Shown here in pieces: positions 1-9,064 of a stretch of 25,797 nt of DNA (the stretch's first letter is position 1; every line of letters starts with the position of its first letter). This DNA is from a virus. Position numbers and translations under genes: made by a program. The notes beneath the pieces were generated by a model. The model saw only the letters and a list, made by a program, of their open reading frames with translations, did not search any database and had not been told where the DNA came from. The stretch is taken from IMG/VR virus record IMGVR_UViG_3300028610_000134, positions 1 through 25,797 of that record; one strand, 5' to 3'.

Positions 1-13
1 GCTCTTCCGATCT
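1..13. other. Residual Illumina adapter at contig edge
   Basis: The first 13 bases, GCTCTTCCGATCT, are exactly the 3' end of the standard Illumina TruSeq read adapter. The reverse complement, AGATCGGAAGAGC, is the sequence commonly used for adapter trimming. It sits flush with the contig end, and phage coding sequence resumes at base 14. The final codons of the gene reading into this end are therefore artificial. Confidence 0.93.
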
Positions 14-2801
14 TGCTGCTAGGCGGCTGCTCGTCCTGCCCCTCCACCCTGTGCTCCAGCCGGGGTAGGAGGGGTGGGGGTCGCCGCTTCGGCTGTGACT
101 CCGTGCCTCTCCCCAAGTCGTTCGCTACCTGCACCGCCCCGTTCAGCCCCCTCACCTTGGCGAACCGCGCCAGCTCCGCAGCCGTGACCATCGGAGCCTC
201 CGACAGGAGTCCCGCGTAGGACCCCAGCTCTTCCGCACTCAGCCCGTCCACCGTCGCCTGCGACAGCCCCGCCTCGACGATCATCTCCTCTGCCAGTGCC
301 CGAGCGTCCGCGTCGTCCACGTTGCCGAGCAGCATAGCTCCGGCTGCGCCGTACAGGAATCGCTTCGAGTCCCGGAGGTCCATCCGCTTGGCGAAGGCCA
401 GCACGTCAGCGATGCGGGCGCTGCCCGGATCGATGCCCGCCAGCCCTGCCTCTGGCGTGGCCGCCGGCAGCTTGATCCCCAGCTCGCTGACCAGGTCGGC
501 GTACTGCTTCTCGTGGATGAGGCTGCTGAAGCTGGGCTGCTCCTTGATCTTGGCGCGGATCTGCGGCAGGTTCACCTTCCCCTTGAACCCCTGCTCGATC
601 CCGAACAGGCTCCCGAAGTGCTCGTCCATGACCAGCTCTTCCGCCGTCCTGGTGCGGGAGCCCTTCCGCTGTAGCTCCCGGATGGCTCTGATCGCGGACC
701 ACTGAGCTGCCTGCACGTCGCTCACGTCGACCGGCGAGCCCGTCAGCTCCTGCATCGCCCTGGCCACGTCCCGCATCGCGGGTCCCGCGCCGAGCCCTTC
801 AGGGACGCGGACCTGATCTCGGCCGAAGCCGAACCCGGCCTTCATGTGCGTATCGACCACCAGGCGCTGCGACTCTCCCACCAGGTTCGCGTAGAAGGGG
901 TCCACCTTCGGTCCTGACAGCATACCTCCGGCTCGAAGCATCTTCGGGTCGAGGAGCTGTTCGTTCGTCAGGCCGAGGATCTTGTGGGTGTTGTTGAACG
1001 ACGTGGGCGTGATCCCCCAGGCCGCCGACGCCTCGTCCACCATCCGTGTGATGGACGCCGCATCCGTCGGACGACCGAGGGCTTGCCAGTCCCGCCAAAT
1101 CTGGAGGGAGGCGCCGAGGTTGTCGGGCACAGCGATGTTCGGGCTGGTGCTGGCCAGCAACGCAGAGAAGCGGGGGGCGTCGGCACCGAACGCCTGGCGG
1201 AGGGTCCTGGCGGAGCTACGATACCAGTGGGCCATCTCGCTTCCGAGTATGGCCATCTGGACTCCCTGCTCCGTCTCCGGCATGAGGCTGAAGACACGGA
1301 GCGCGTCGTCCTGGACCTTCTGACTCCGCTTCCGTCCGGTCTTCGTAAACTCGAAGTTGCGCTGCTCCTCCGGCGTCATCAGCTCGAAGAACCTCTCCCG
1401 CCTGGCCTCCGCTCTGGCCGGGACCAGCTCGTCCAGCTCCGCCCGCAGCGAGGCGTTCGCAAACTCGTCGGCCGCCGCCACGGTCTTGAATTCAGGGTGG
1501 GCCAGGTTGAGGTAGCCCCACTGGTCGTTCTCCAACGCGAACGTCTGAGCCGCTGACTGCTGGTTCCCGGGGAAGACCTTGGTGATCGCCAGCTCGTGCT
1601 TCCCGTGGGCCTCGCTGGCCTCGTCGAACCAGGAGCCGACCATCAGACTCTCGTCGCTCTCTAGCAGCTCCTTGTGCAGCTTGATGTACTCGCGCACCTC
1701 GAACGTGGTCGGCGCCTCATCGAAGAGCTGACCGTGCGGACTGCCACCCGGCTGCTTGGTCGCCACTGCCCACACGTCCTCACCGCCGAAGTCCCGACCC
1801 GTCCGTGGATCGATGGTGCTCCCGCCGTTGGCGATGTGGGCTTCCGAGATGATCCGCGAGTTGTCCGTGAGCGTGAGGCCGGCGGGTACAGCCGACGGCG
1901 GTCGTGCCGGGGGCACGTCCTTGCCTGGTGCGAAGGGTCCAGGAAGCGGCTCCTTCACGGCCTTGGCTGCGTTCGGTCCGCCCCTGGAGCGCGACAGCTC
2001 GTCGAGTGCCAGGGCGTCCGCCTTCCGTTCGGCGTCCGTTCCGCCACGGTGCAGCTTCGTCGCCAGGCGACGGGCGGACGCCTCGTCCAGCTTGAAGTCC
2101 TCCTGGATGCGGAGGATGTCCCGCTCGAACATATCCTCCGGGTCGATCCCCGGGCGGAACGGCCTCACCTTGTCCTCACCCCGGAGCTGCCTCGCCCGGA
2201 GGTCTTCGACGGACGGCATGCGGGGGAGACCCGTCGCCTCGTCGACGAAGGGTGACAGCTCGTCCATGTTCCTGGCGAGCACGCCCACGTCGCCGGCGGC
2301 CTCCGCCGACTTCCTCGCTGCCTTGGCTGCCTTGCGAGCCCGGGCGATGGGACCGAAGAACGCAGTGGCGGCCGTCTCCGGCCCGAGGATGTCCAGCGGG
2401 TTCTCGCCGGCTACGAAGTCCAGTGTACTTTTCGCGGATCCCAGCGGGTCCGAAGCGATCTTCCGCCCGGCACCCGCTGCCAGCTGGCCCACCGCCTGGG
2501 CGCCACGCTGTCCGAGCCCGAGGAGCCCGACAGTGGCGGCCAGGGGATTCCCAGCTGCGTCCTTCAGAAACTGCCCTGCCTTCCCTGCGACACGGCCCAC
2601 GGTCCTCGCACCTTCGGCCACATCAGAGAACGTGGTGAACGGTGACTCCAGCTCTTCGCCGGAGCTTACTGCCCGCTGAAGGGCCTCCACGTCCGCTGTA
2701 CGCCCTTCGGTGGCCTCGAACACAAACCTGGACACCTCACGGCCGCTCGCGCCGTCAGCGATCATCTGGCGGGCTTCTCGAAGAATCTCCTGCTGGTTCA
2801 C
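1..2801 (-). CDS. Very large virion/ejection-type protein, C-terminus missing (partial)
   Basis: The frame is open from a GTG at 2801 to the contig edge, about 929 codons, with no stop. The start GTG shares its first G with the TAG of the upstream gene (TAGTG), and an in-frame TAG a few codons further upstream rules out an earlier start. The N-terminus is helical and carries a DGASxxxVxxxVxExTxG motif (about residues 16-33) that recurs in the gene at 4318-5886. Ala/Gly-rich helices follow to about residue 170. A globular stretch spans about 335-420. Around 535-655 there is a segment with ASTSPN, SGPKVDPFYANL and VVDTH motifs that resembles DUF7178-type phage domains. Size and position after other ejection-type genes suggest a protein delivered with the DNA, but this is inference. 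The last four codons are adapter. Confidence 0.85.
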   Translation of the reverse strand, partial: MNQQEILREARQMIADGASGREVSRFVFEATEGRTADVEALQRAVSSGEELESPFTTFSDVAEGARTVGRVAGKAGQFLKDAAGNPLAATVGLLGLGQRGAQAVGQLAAGAGRKIASDPLGSAKSTLDFVAGENPLDILGPETAATAFFGPIARARKAAKAARKSAEAAGDVGVLARNMDELSPFVDEATGLPRMPSVEDLRARQLRGEDKVRPFRPGIDPEDMFERDILRIQEDFKLDEASARRLATKLHRGGTDAERKADALALDELSRSRGGPNAAKAVKEPLPGPFAPGKDVPPARPPSAVPAGLTLTDNSRIISEAHIANGGSTIDPRTGRDFGGEDVWAVATKQPGGSPHGQLFDEAPTTFEVREYIKLHKELLESDESLMVGSWFDEASEAHGKHELAITKVFPGNQQSAAQTFALENDQWGYLNLAHPEFKTVAAADEFANASLRAELDELVPARAEARRERFFELMTPEEQRNFEFTKTGRKRSQKVQDDALRVFSLMPETEQGVQMAILGSEMAHWYRSSARTLRQAFGADAPRFSALLASTSPNIAVPDNLGASLQIWRDWQALGRPTDAASITRMVDEASAAWGITPTSFNNTHKILGLTNEQLLDPKMLRAGGMLSGPKVDPFYANLVGESQRLVVDTHMKAGFGFGRDQVRVPEGLGAGPAMRDVARAMQELTGSPVDVSDVQAAQWSAIRAIRELQRKGSRTRTAEELVMDEHFGSLFGIEQGFKGKVNLPQIRAKIKEQPSFSSLIHEKQYADLVSELGIKLPAATPEAGLAGIDPGSARIADVLAFAKRMDLRDSKRFLYGAAGAMLLGNVDDADARALAEEMIVEAGLSQATVDGLSAEELGSYAGLLSEAPMVTAAELARFAKVRGLNGAVQVANDLGRGTESQPKRRPPPLLPRLEHRVEGQDEQPPSSKIGR

Positions 2802-4309
2802 TATCGCCTACCCCCCGGTGCCACGTCGAGGCGGATCACTCCAACCCTCCACGCCTTGTTCCTGGCCTGCGTCACCTTCATGCGAACGGTCCGCCCGGTC
2901 TTCCGCACATCGGTCTGCGCGGACAGCGGGCTGACCACCAGCTCGTCCCCGTTGTCGTCGGGGTAGTTCTTGAACGTCAGGGTGCCAGTCACGTCCCCGA
3001 GGGTCTTGTCGTCGGGGATGATGTGGAGCACGGTCATGATCTGATCGCCGTTCCCGATCTCGATGGGACCGGTCTCAGCGAAGGGGACCTGGTTGTCCAT
3101 GCCCAGGCCCTTCTCGTGCTCCATGGGCTTCGACGCGCTGGACACCGGCTTGGTCCAGATCGGGTGCTGGGTCGCGCCCCGGTCCACGCCGTCCGTCCTG
3201 GGCAGCACCCCGAAGTACCATATCTTCTGATTCACGTTGTAGACGACGTACCGGTTGTTCTCGATCGAGTTGGCCGAGGGGTAGAACCACCACACCTCAC
3301 CAAACTCAGCCATGGGCACGGCCGCCACCTTCGACCGCTGGATGAAGTTGAAGTCGGAGAACACGTAGTCCCCCACCTCCGACGGCAGCTCCCGCGTGAA
3401 CCCGTCGTACACGAAGAAGCCCTTCCGGCCCATCCAATAGTGACGGCTCTGCATGGCCGCCATAGTCCGCCGGCTCATCGCTCCGCAGTTGGCCCCTACC
3501 TGCACGAACTGGTACACGTCCTCCCCGCCGATGTACCTCATGGCCCAAATGTCCGTCTCGGTCCAGATCAGCGTCTCGTTCCGGCCACGTCTCCCTGCCA
3601 GGATGTCGCCGGAGCCAGGCATGGGGAAGTCCCCCGCCTGGTTGGTCGCCAGAGGCGCCCAGGTGGTGCGGTCGTTCTGGTCGCTCCACGCGACGAGCCG
3701 CCTGTCACCGTCCGCCCCGAGGGCGACGAGGAACCTCTCGGGTGTCACCACGATCGCGTTCGCGGTCGGGGCGTTCGCCACCGCCACGAAGTCGTTGGCG
3801 ATGTTCAGGTCCCAATCGTAGATCCCGTTGTCGGGCCACGGGCAGCCAACGAGCACCTGACCGAAGTTATCGAACGACCACGACCCTGCTTCCAGGATCT
3901 GGTTGTTCACGTCCGACACCACACCACCGTAGGGACCGGCGCCGTAGATACCCTCGCCGTACGCTCCACCGTCCACGACGGTCGCGTGCTCCGTGCCGCA
4001 GCTGATGCCGGCCGGAGTGATCTCGGTGAGGACGCCGAGTGAGAACGCCCACGCTTTGCAGTAGGACCCGAACGCAACTTCAGCCACCCCGTTGTCCCTC
4101 TTCCATGAGAGGATACCCCGGGTCGGCTGATCCATGGAAACGAGTGCGTCCGTGATGTCGGTCAGCTGCTGCCAGCCACCTAGCGGCTGGAGCGCCCCCT
4201 CGAACCAACGGACCAGGGTGCCGTCGAACCAGCGCCCCTTGGTCTCGTACTCTGTGCCGTTACGGAAGAACCCAGGCGGGAACTTCAGCGGAAAAAGCTG
4301 CTTGGCCAC
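2801..4309 (-). CDS. P22 gp10 / tail nozzle-like structural protein
   Basis: The 502-residue product opens with a stretch near residues 9-45 of the form PPGFFRNGTEYETKGRW...LVRW.EG...P.GGW. This is typical of a podovirus tail protein family related to P22 gp10 (stabilisation protein) and to tail nozzle subunits. The rest is rich in Trp, Gly and beta-strand patterns (for example GIYGAGPYGG near 120 and WMGRKGFFVYDG near 295), compatible with a propeller-like fold. P22 gp10 has 472 residues, so the length fits. It would attach below the gp4-like adaptor encoded at 12701-13345. The start is ATG, and the stop overlaps the GTG of the next gene (TAGTG). The class is fairly secure; equivalence to P22 gp10 is inferred. 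Confidence 0.72.
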   Translation of the reverse strand: MAKQLFPLKFPPGFFRNGTEYETKGRWFDGTLVRWFEGALQPLGGWQQLTDITDALVSMDQPTRGILSWKRDNGVAEVAFGSYCKAWAFSLGVLTEITPAGISCGTEHATVVDGGAYGEGIYGAGPYGGVVSDVNNQILEAGSWSFDNFGQVLVGCPWPDNGIYDWDLNIANDFVAVANAPTANAIVVTPERFLVALGADGDRRLVAWSDQNDRTTWAPLATNQAGDFPMPGSGDILAGRRGRNETLIWTETDIWAMRYIGGEDVYQFVQVGANCGAMSRRTMAAMQSRHYWMGRKGFFVYDGFTRELPSEVGDYVFSDFNFIQRSKVAAVPMAEFGEVWWFYPSANSIENNRYVVYNVNQKIWYFGVLPRTDGVDRGATQHPIWTKPVSSASKPMEHEKGLGMDNQVPFAETGPIEIGNGDQIMTVLHIIPDDKTLGDVTGTLTFKNYPDDNGDELVVSPLSAQTDVRKTGRTVRMKVTQARNKAWRVGVIRLDVAPGGRR

Positions 4310-4317
4310 AGGCCCTC

Positions 4318-5886
4318 CTACAGGCGGTTGGAGTCAGGATTGATCAGGCCGCCGGGCTGGGCCAGGACTGCTCCCCTGGTCACGCCACGGATGGTCTCGA
4401 TCCCACCGAAGAGCTGGGCGAGTTTGCCCTGCTTCAGGAGGTTGGTCAGCTGCTCGATCCCCGCCTCACCATCTGTGAGAAGAGCCTCGCCCACCATCTC
4501 CATGATGATCTTGCGCCGGCGTGCCGGCCGCGAGACCGCCTTGTAGACGGACGAGAACAGTCCACCGACCTGGGGCACGTCCGGCGTGATCTGCGGCAGC
4601 GCCTTGTCGATCGCGCGGATCAGCTCCTCCGCTCCTTCCTGTCTCGACAGCAGCTCGATGAAGTTCTCGTTCGCCCGGGCGAAGCCAGGGAAGACTCGCT
4701 CCATCTGCGTGTCGAGGTGGATCCGCGTCTGCGAGATCCGGTTCATCGAGGTCACGTTGCCGGTGGCCTTGGCCGACCGGAACTGGTTCCGCAGTCCGTT
4801 CCGCACGCTCTGAAGCTGCTCGAACGTGACCGTCTTCAGGTTCCCCACGTCACCCTTGATCACGGACCGAGTCGCGTCCGAGATTTCACTGTTCGAGGTC
4901 AGGGCCTTGATCAGGGGCTTGTTGTTCGTGACCCTGTCGTCGAACGCCCTGAAGACCTGGGCCGTTGCCTTCCGAACTTCCTCCGGCATGACACGGGCTC
5001 GCAGGACTTCCAGTGGTCCGCCTGCCCGTCCGATGGCTCGCGTTCCGCCAGTGGCGAACCGCTGGGCCTGGACCCCTAGCTCCGGGGCCACGTCAGCGAG
5101 CACGGACACCTCACCACCGATCTGCGTCGACCGCTGGCGCACGAGATCGAACAGCTCGTCCGCAGTCTTGCCCGTCTGCTCGACCGCTTCCTTGGACGCG
5201 ATCCTAGCCAGGGACGCATCGCTGCGGAGCATCCGCCCCACACCGGAGAGGATCGGACCCGCGAGCCCGATCGCCACACCGAACGGAGCGCCGAGAGCGA
5301 AGCCCCCTGCTCCCGCCTTGAGCCGTTCCGCAGCACCGACGGTGCCGGGCTCCTGCCCAGCCTCCGCCTCGCCGGCAGCGAGTGCCGCCGACTCAGCTCC
5401 ACCCACGCCGCCAAGGGCGAGGGCCTTGCGGAAGATCCCGCCTGACGCCTTGGCCGCGATCTTGCCGGCGCCCATACCTGGCACAAGCAGCCCGGCCGAC
5501 TCGGCCAGGAGGCTCGCGCCTGGGTTCACCTCGCGGCGATTCTCCAGCCGCTCCGCGAAGCCCTCTCCGAGAACGTCGTCCGCTGCACCGAAGGAGATCC
5601 CCTGGATGAAGGACTCCGCGAAGTCGCGGGTCGGGGAAACGGTGCTGGCCTGCTGGAGCGCACTCTCGGGGTCAGCGTCCGCCTCGTCCCTGCCCATCTC
5701 GACGATCTGCTGGCTCGAAGAGTTCTTCAGTGCGTCCGGCCCGAGGGCCAGGCCGAGAGACATCATCCCGGGGAACTGCCCCCCGGTCTTCTCGCGGACC
5801 ACGGCGTTCACGTCCATCATGGAGGCGCCGTCGTCGAGCGCGGCCTGGGCCTGTTCAAGCAGGATCAGGAGTGCTTGCTCGTTCAT
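4318..5886 (-). CDS. Putative ejection/internal virion protein
   Basis: This 522-residue protein starts with ATG behind an AAGGGG ribosome-binding site. Its first 36 residues contain DGASMMDVNAVVREKTGG, matching in spacing the N-terminus of the very large gene at 1-2801. Residues about 90-215 are Ala/Gly-rich, with phrases such as LLVPGMGAGKIAAKASGG and LGAPFGVAIGLAGPIL that could be amphipathic or membrane-active helices. The remainder is largely charged helix. Podovirus ejection proteins commonly combine such segments and sit next to tail-neck genes, as here. No catalytic motif is visible. A structural role other than ejection is possible. Confidence 0.7.
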   Translation of the reverse strand: MNEQALLILLEQAQAALDDGASMMDVNAVVREKTGGQFPGMMSLGLALGPDALKNSSSQQIVEMGRDEADADPESALQQASTVSPTRDFAESFIQGISFGAADDVLGEGFAERLENRREVNPGASLLAESAGLLVPGMGAGKIAAKASGGIFRKALALGGVGGAESAALAAGEAEAGQEPGTVGAAERLKAGAGGFALGAPFGVAIGLAGPILSGVGRMLRSDASLARIASKEAVEQTGKTADELFDLVRQRSTQIGGEVSVLADVAPELGVQAQRFATGGTRAIGRAGGPLEVLRARVMPEEVRKATAQVFRAFDDRVTNNKPLIKALTSNSEISDATRSVIKGDVGNLKTVTFEQLQSVRNGLRNQFRSAKATGNVTSMNRISQTRIHLDTQMERVFPGFARANENFIELLSRQEGAEELIRAIDKALPQITPDVPQVGGLFSSVYKAVSRPARRRKIIMEMVGEALLTDGEAGIEQLTNLLKQGKLAQLFGGIETIRGVTRGAVLAQPGGLINPDSNRL

Positions 5887-5895
5887 CTATACCCC

Positions 5896-7125
5896 TTACT
5901 TGTTTCGCGGAAGTTCCGCGAACGGATCGTCGGCTGGAGTCAGGGTGTTGCCCCCAGCTCCTGGCAGCATCCGGCCCTCCGCGTCGAACGGGAGGGACCG
6001 CAGGCCGTCGGCGGAGCGGGGATCCCGGACCCTGTCGAACGGATCCGCCCCTGCCTCGATGTCGTTTGCGATGTCGCGCATCAGCTGTAGCTTGAACCGG
6101 ACGGTCTCCGGCTTGTCCCGGGGAAGCGGGATGGCGAACTGCCGAAGCCGCTCCACTTCTTGGTTCGACGCCTGGGCGCCCGACCGAGACTTGATCACCA
6201 GCGACAGGATGTCCTGCGCTGCCGCGTTGAAGATTTGCACGTCGGCCTTCGTGAAGGACTTGAACACGGCGAGCAGACCCGTCTGCTGCGCGGCCCACGT
6301 CTCCAGGATGCCGTAGGGCTCGTACCCCTCCGGCGACAGCTGACGGGTGATCGTGTCGAGGTGGCGGTGGATCGCCCTGGCGAACCGGCCGTCCTCTTCG
6401 TTCCCGCCTGCACCGTCTTCCGCGAGCCGGCCCACGACGCGCTCCGTCCCATCAATGGCCTCACCCGTGATCGGGTTCATGAGGAATTCGTACTTGATCC
6501 CCGTGGCCAGGTCCGCCCGCTTCCCGACGATCAGTCTGTGCTCCGTCGGGACCGGCAAGGCGCCGGCAAGGATCTCCCCGGTCGCAGCTGAGATGAGGGT
6601 CCCGTTCGACAGGTCCGGGAACGCCAGGACGATGTCGCCACTTGGCGTCCGCACCTTGATCGGGGTCCGTAGGTCGCGGGGGTCCTTCGGCACTTCGGAG
6701 CGGCCCAGGTCAGCGATCTCCCGGCCGGTCCGCTTGTCGATCAGGACCCGGTGCATCTCCCCGTCCTTCATGACTTCGGTGATCTGCGACATGAGGTCGA
6801 GCGCCGGCGACAGCTCCAGGTTCGCGTCACCGATCTGCTCGTTGTGCTTCTCGCGGAACGCCCCTGCCGCCGTCCCGATCGCACCTACCGTGGAGAAGAG
6901 GTTCTGTCCCTGGCCAGCCGCCATGAGTCCGGCGAAGCCGCCCTGCAACACAGCCTGCCGGCGGGCCTCTGCGTTCTGGTCCCCGGACAGACGGGGGTCA
7001 TCGGCGCCCCCGAACAGCTTCCCGACGAACCCGGGCTGCGACCGCTTCAGGAATTCCTCCCGTGCCTTTGCTCGCTGTAGCGCCTCGTTCCGAGGGGCCA
7101 GCTCTGCCAGTGGTCCTAGCGGCAT
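5896..7125 (-). CDS. Putative virion/ejection-associated protein
   Basis: The product has 409 residues and begins with ATG that overlaps the stop of the upstream gene as TAATG, implying coupled translation. Residues about 60-90 (GGFAGLMAAG to GTAAGAF) form a small hydrophobic Ala/Gly helix like those in neighbouring ejection-type proteins. The middle has beta character (RVLIDKRTGREIADLG, IKVRTPSGDIVLAFPDLS), and about 240-360 is helical. No named family is recognised. Position in a run of three such genes between fibre and nozzle genes suggests an internal virion protein. This is a context-based guess. Confidence 0.65.
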   Translation of the reverse strand: MPLGPLAELAPRNEALQRAKAREEFLKRSQPGFVGKLFGGADDPRLSGDQNAEARRQAVLQGGFAGLMAAGQGQNLFSTVGAIGTAAGAFREKHNEQIGDANLELSPALDLMSQITEVMKDGEMHRVLIDKRTGREIADLGRSEVPKDPRDLRTPIKVRTPSGDIVLAFPDLSNGTLISAATGEILAGALPVPTEHRLIVGKRADLATGIKYEFLMNPITGEAIDGTERVVGRLAEDGAGGNEEDGRFARAIHRHLDTITRQLSPEGYEPYGILETWAAQQTGLLAVFKSFTKADVQIFNAAAQDILSLVIKSRSGAQASNQEVERLRQFAIPLPRDKPETVRFKLQLMRDIANDIEAGADPFDRVRDPRSADGLRSLPFDAEGRMLPGAGGNTLTPADDPFAELPRNK

Positions 7126-7871
7126 TAGAAGCCTCCGAAGGTGGGCGACAGATCAGTGCCCGGCACCCTGCCAGGCGGAGGCGGCTGCACGTTGATCGGC
7201 CCCGGCCGGAGCGGATCACCCACGCCGAACGGAACCTCGTTCCCGCCACCGAAGAACTGAGACGCGATGGTGCCGGCCGCGATGCCCGTCCCGAGCGGAT
7301 CGGGTCCCGGACCCTCCGCTACCTGGCCGGCAGCGAGAGGACCAGCGGTCTGCCCGAGCAGTCCGGCGCCCGCTTCCAGGCGACGGATGAGCTGGTTCGC
7401 GTCAAGGGCCTCGTTACGGAACGGCTGCGCCCCGAGGGCGAGCTGCCCCGCCTGGCCGAAGCCTTGAAGCCGGAGCTGGACCAGCTGCTCGTTCGTCAGC
7501 CTGGCCTCACGCTCGCCGGCAAGCGACTCCCCGATGGCGGCCCGCGAGCCCCGCTCCGAACCGGAGAGGGTGCTGCGCTGCCGGGCATCCCGGATAGCTC
7601 TCGCCTCGCGGAAGTCGCCCCGCTCCTGGATCCGCCCTTCCTCCTGTTCGAGGAACGGGTTCAGGAAGCGGTTGATCGACTCCATGTCGAAGTTCTCGGC
7701 GGTCGGGCCGGCGCCTTGGATCTGCTCCGCGCCCTCCATGCCGAACTGCCGCATGAAGTCGATGAATTCCTGTGACTGCTGATCCGGTCCCTGACTGGAC
7801 TTCGGTCCGCCGATGAACTTCGAGACCAGACTCGACCCGGCGCCAATGGCCAGGGGAAGTAGTGGTGCCAT
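7125..7871 (-). CDS. Putative internal virion / DNA ejection protein
   Basis: This 248-residue product begins MAPLLPLAIGAGSSLVSKFIGG, a short hydrophobic N-terminus common in podovirus internal virion and pre-neck proteins. It continues as a Gln/Arg/Glu-rich, probably helical body (about residues 30-170) and ends Pro/Gly-rich. The ATG at 7871 follows a strong GGGAGGG site, and the stop overlaps the next ATG as TAATG. No enzyme motif is visible. The class is plausible, the precise role unknown. Confidence 0.65.
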   Translation of the reverse strand: MAPLLPLAIGAGSSLVSKFIGGPKSSQGPDQQSQEFIDFMRQFGMEGAEQIQGAGPTAENFDMESINRFLNPFLEQEEGRIQERGDFREARAIRDARQRSTLSGSERGSRAAIGESLAGEREARLTNEQLVQLRLQGFGQAGQLALGAQPFRNEALDANQLIRRLEAGAGLLGQTAGPLAAGQVAEGPGPDPLGTGIAAGTIASQFFGGGNEVPFGVGDPLRPGPINVQPPPPGRVPGTDLSPTFGGF

Positions 7872-7883
7872 GAGTGTCCCTCC

Positions 7884-8225
7884 CTAGAGACTACGTTCGT
7901 ACAGTTTGAGGTCGTTCACTACGCGCCAGCCTTCACCCTTCAGCACCTTGGCCCACCCTGTCCGCCCGATGAAGACTGCTCGGTTGGCGCCCTGCGAGCG
8001 CCCCCACTCGTATGCTCGGTCCGCCGCGATGAACACGTCGGGAAGATCACCTACCACGATGTGGAAGATCATCTGCTGCTTCGACCCCATGGAGACCAGG
8101 AGGAAGCTGTCGTTCTCGAAGAACGCGCGGACCCGGCCGCTCCTGGCGGCGTCCACGAGATCCTTCTGAGACATGATGTGGCCGCCCTCGCGGAGCGCCC
8201 GCTCGAACTTCTGCTGGTCTATCAC
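7884..8225 (-). CDS. Small hypothetical protein, possible acetyltransferase-fold internal virion protein
   Basis: The 113-residue product starts with GTG. Its start overlaps the stop of the upstream gene by four bases (GTGA), so it is probably translated by reinitiation. It has the alternating helix/strand pattern of a small alpha/beta protein. The C-terminal part, AYEWGRSQGANRAVFIGRTG then VLKGEGWRVVNDLKLYERSL, resembles the end of GNAT-fold proteins, where a terminal Gly-Trp/Phe turn is followed by a strand ending in LYER. Small GNAT-like proteins occur beside ejection genes in T7-like phages (for example T7 gp13). No acetyl-CoA loop is convincing, so the fold assignment is tentative. Confidence 0.6.
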   Translation of the reverse strand: MIDQQKFERALREGGHIMSQKDLVDAARSGRVRAFFENDSFLLVSMGSKQQMIFHIVVGDLPDVFIAADRAYEWGRSQGANRAVFIGRTGWAKVLKGEGWRVVNDLKLYERSL

Positions 8226-9064
8226 TGGTAGACCTTTCTCAGGTACTCCTCGACCAGGACAACGTCCGCGTCTGACAGCTTGGTGCTGTAGAGGATCACC
8301 TCACCGAAGTAGGCGCCCACGGGTTCGGTCTCCGCGAACGACGACCCGAGGTTGAACACCTCCATCAGCTGGAGGGTCGGGTTCCCCAGGTCTTCCACCG
8401 TGCCCCCGTTCACCTTGAACAGCATGTCCGAGTTATCGGAGGCGGCCGAGAGGATGTAGCTGGTGTCCGTGGCCAGCGTCGTGGCGGACTCTTTCCATCC
8501 ACCGGTGGTGTCCCACCAGGCCAGGCGGAAGGAGCCGGCGTTGCGTCGGGCCACCACGCTCTGGCGGTTGGCGCCGGCCGCGTCCGACAGCTGGAGCAGC
8601 GTGTTGTTGTTCGCCGGCCACGCCGACGGGGTCTTGAACGCGAAGAAGAACGTGAACGCGCCCGGGGTCGCCTGCGCTCCCCGGTCCACGAACAGCCTGT
8701 CGGTCGCGCCGTCGAACTGGACGCCCGGCAGCTCACCGAAGATGTTCAGGTTGTACTGCGGGTTCGTCGTGCCGCCGGCGAAGTCGTACCCGCTCCACTT
8801 GTCGATCCACGAGGCCACGTCTATGCCCTCTGCGACGAGGGCCAAGTCCTTCGAGACGAGCCGAAACTCCCGCGTCCCCGTGACTGTGGGGAAGATCGGG
8901 CCGGTCAGCTCGTCCTCGATCTCCTGCTTCAGCGATGCGAAGGTGCCCGACAGCGTGTCGAGTATGCGCTCCAGGTCATTCCTGAATACAGCCTCGCCCA
9001 GCTGGTCGTACTGGTCCGGGGCCGAAGGGAATCGGACCTTCAGGCGCTCAGTCTTTACCCCCAT
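8222..9064 (-). CDS. LamG/concanavalin-like fibre or receptor-binding protein
   Basis: This is a 280-residue protein. Residues 1-60 are helical and could trimerise or anchor in the virion. From about 80 to the end it has the features of a LamG/concanavalin-A-like lectin domain: a short FDGATDRLFVD strand, TFFFAFKTP, regular beta strands, and the closing signature GEVILYSTKLSDADVVLVEEYLRKVY. That signature is very common at the end of phage and bacterial laminin-G-like domains. It probably binds surface glycans. The ATG at 9064 overlaps the preceding gene by ten bases. Lack of a long beta-helix argues against a depolymerase. Confidence 0.75.
   Translation of the reverse strand: MGVKTERLKVRFPSAPDQYDQLGEAVFRNDLERILDTLSGTFASLKQEIEDELTGPIFPTVTGTREFRLVSKDLALVAEGIDVASWIDKWSGYDFAGGTTNPQYNLNIFGELPGVQFDGATDRLFVDRGAQATPGAFTFFFAFKTPSAWPANNNTLLQLSDAAGANRQSVVARRNAGSFRLAWWDTTGGWKESATTLATDTSYILSAASDNSDMLFKVNGGTVEDLGNPTLQLMEVFNLGSSFAETEPVGAYFGEVILYSTKLSDADVVLVEEYLRKVYQ

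Noticed and set aside
1756-2679. Plus-strand open frame of 307 codons
   Set aside because: It lies opposite the large partial gene, which has recognisable motifs; the plus frame does not.
2642-4042. Plus-strand open frame of 466 codons
   Set aside because: It lies opposite the nozzle-like gene, crosses a gene boundary, and is His/Arg/Val/Pro-rich without motifs; it is an antisense shadow in GC-rich DNA.
4826-6316. Plus-strand open frame of 496 codons
   Set aside because: Ser/Arg/Pro-rich translation opposite two real genes, with no plausible domain.
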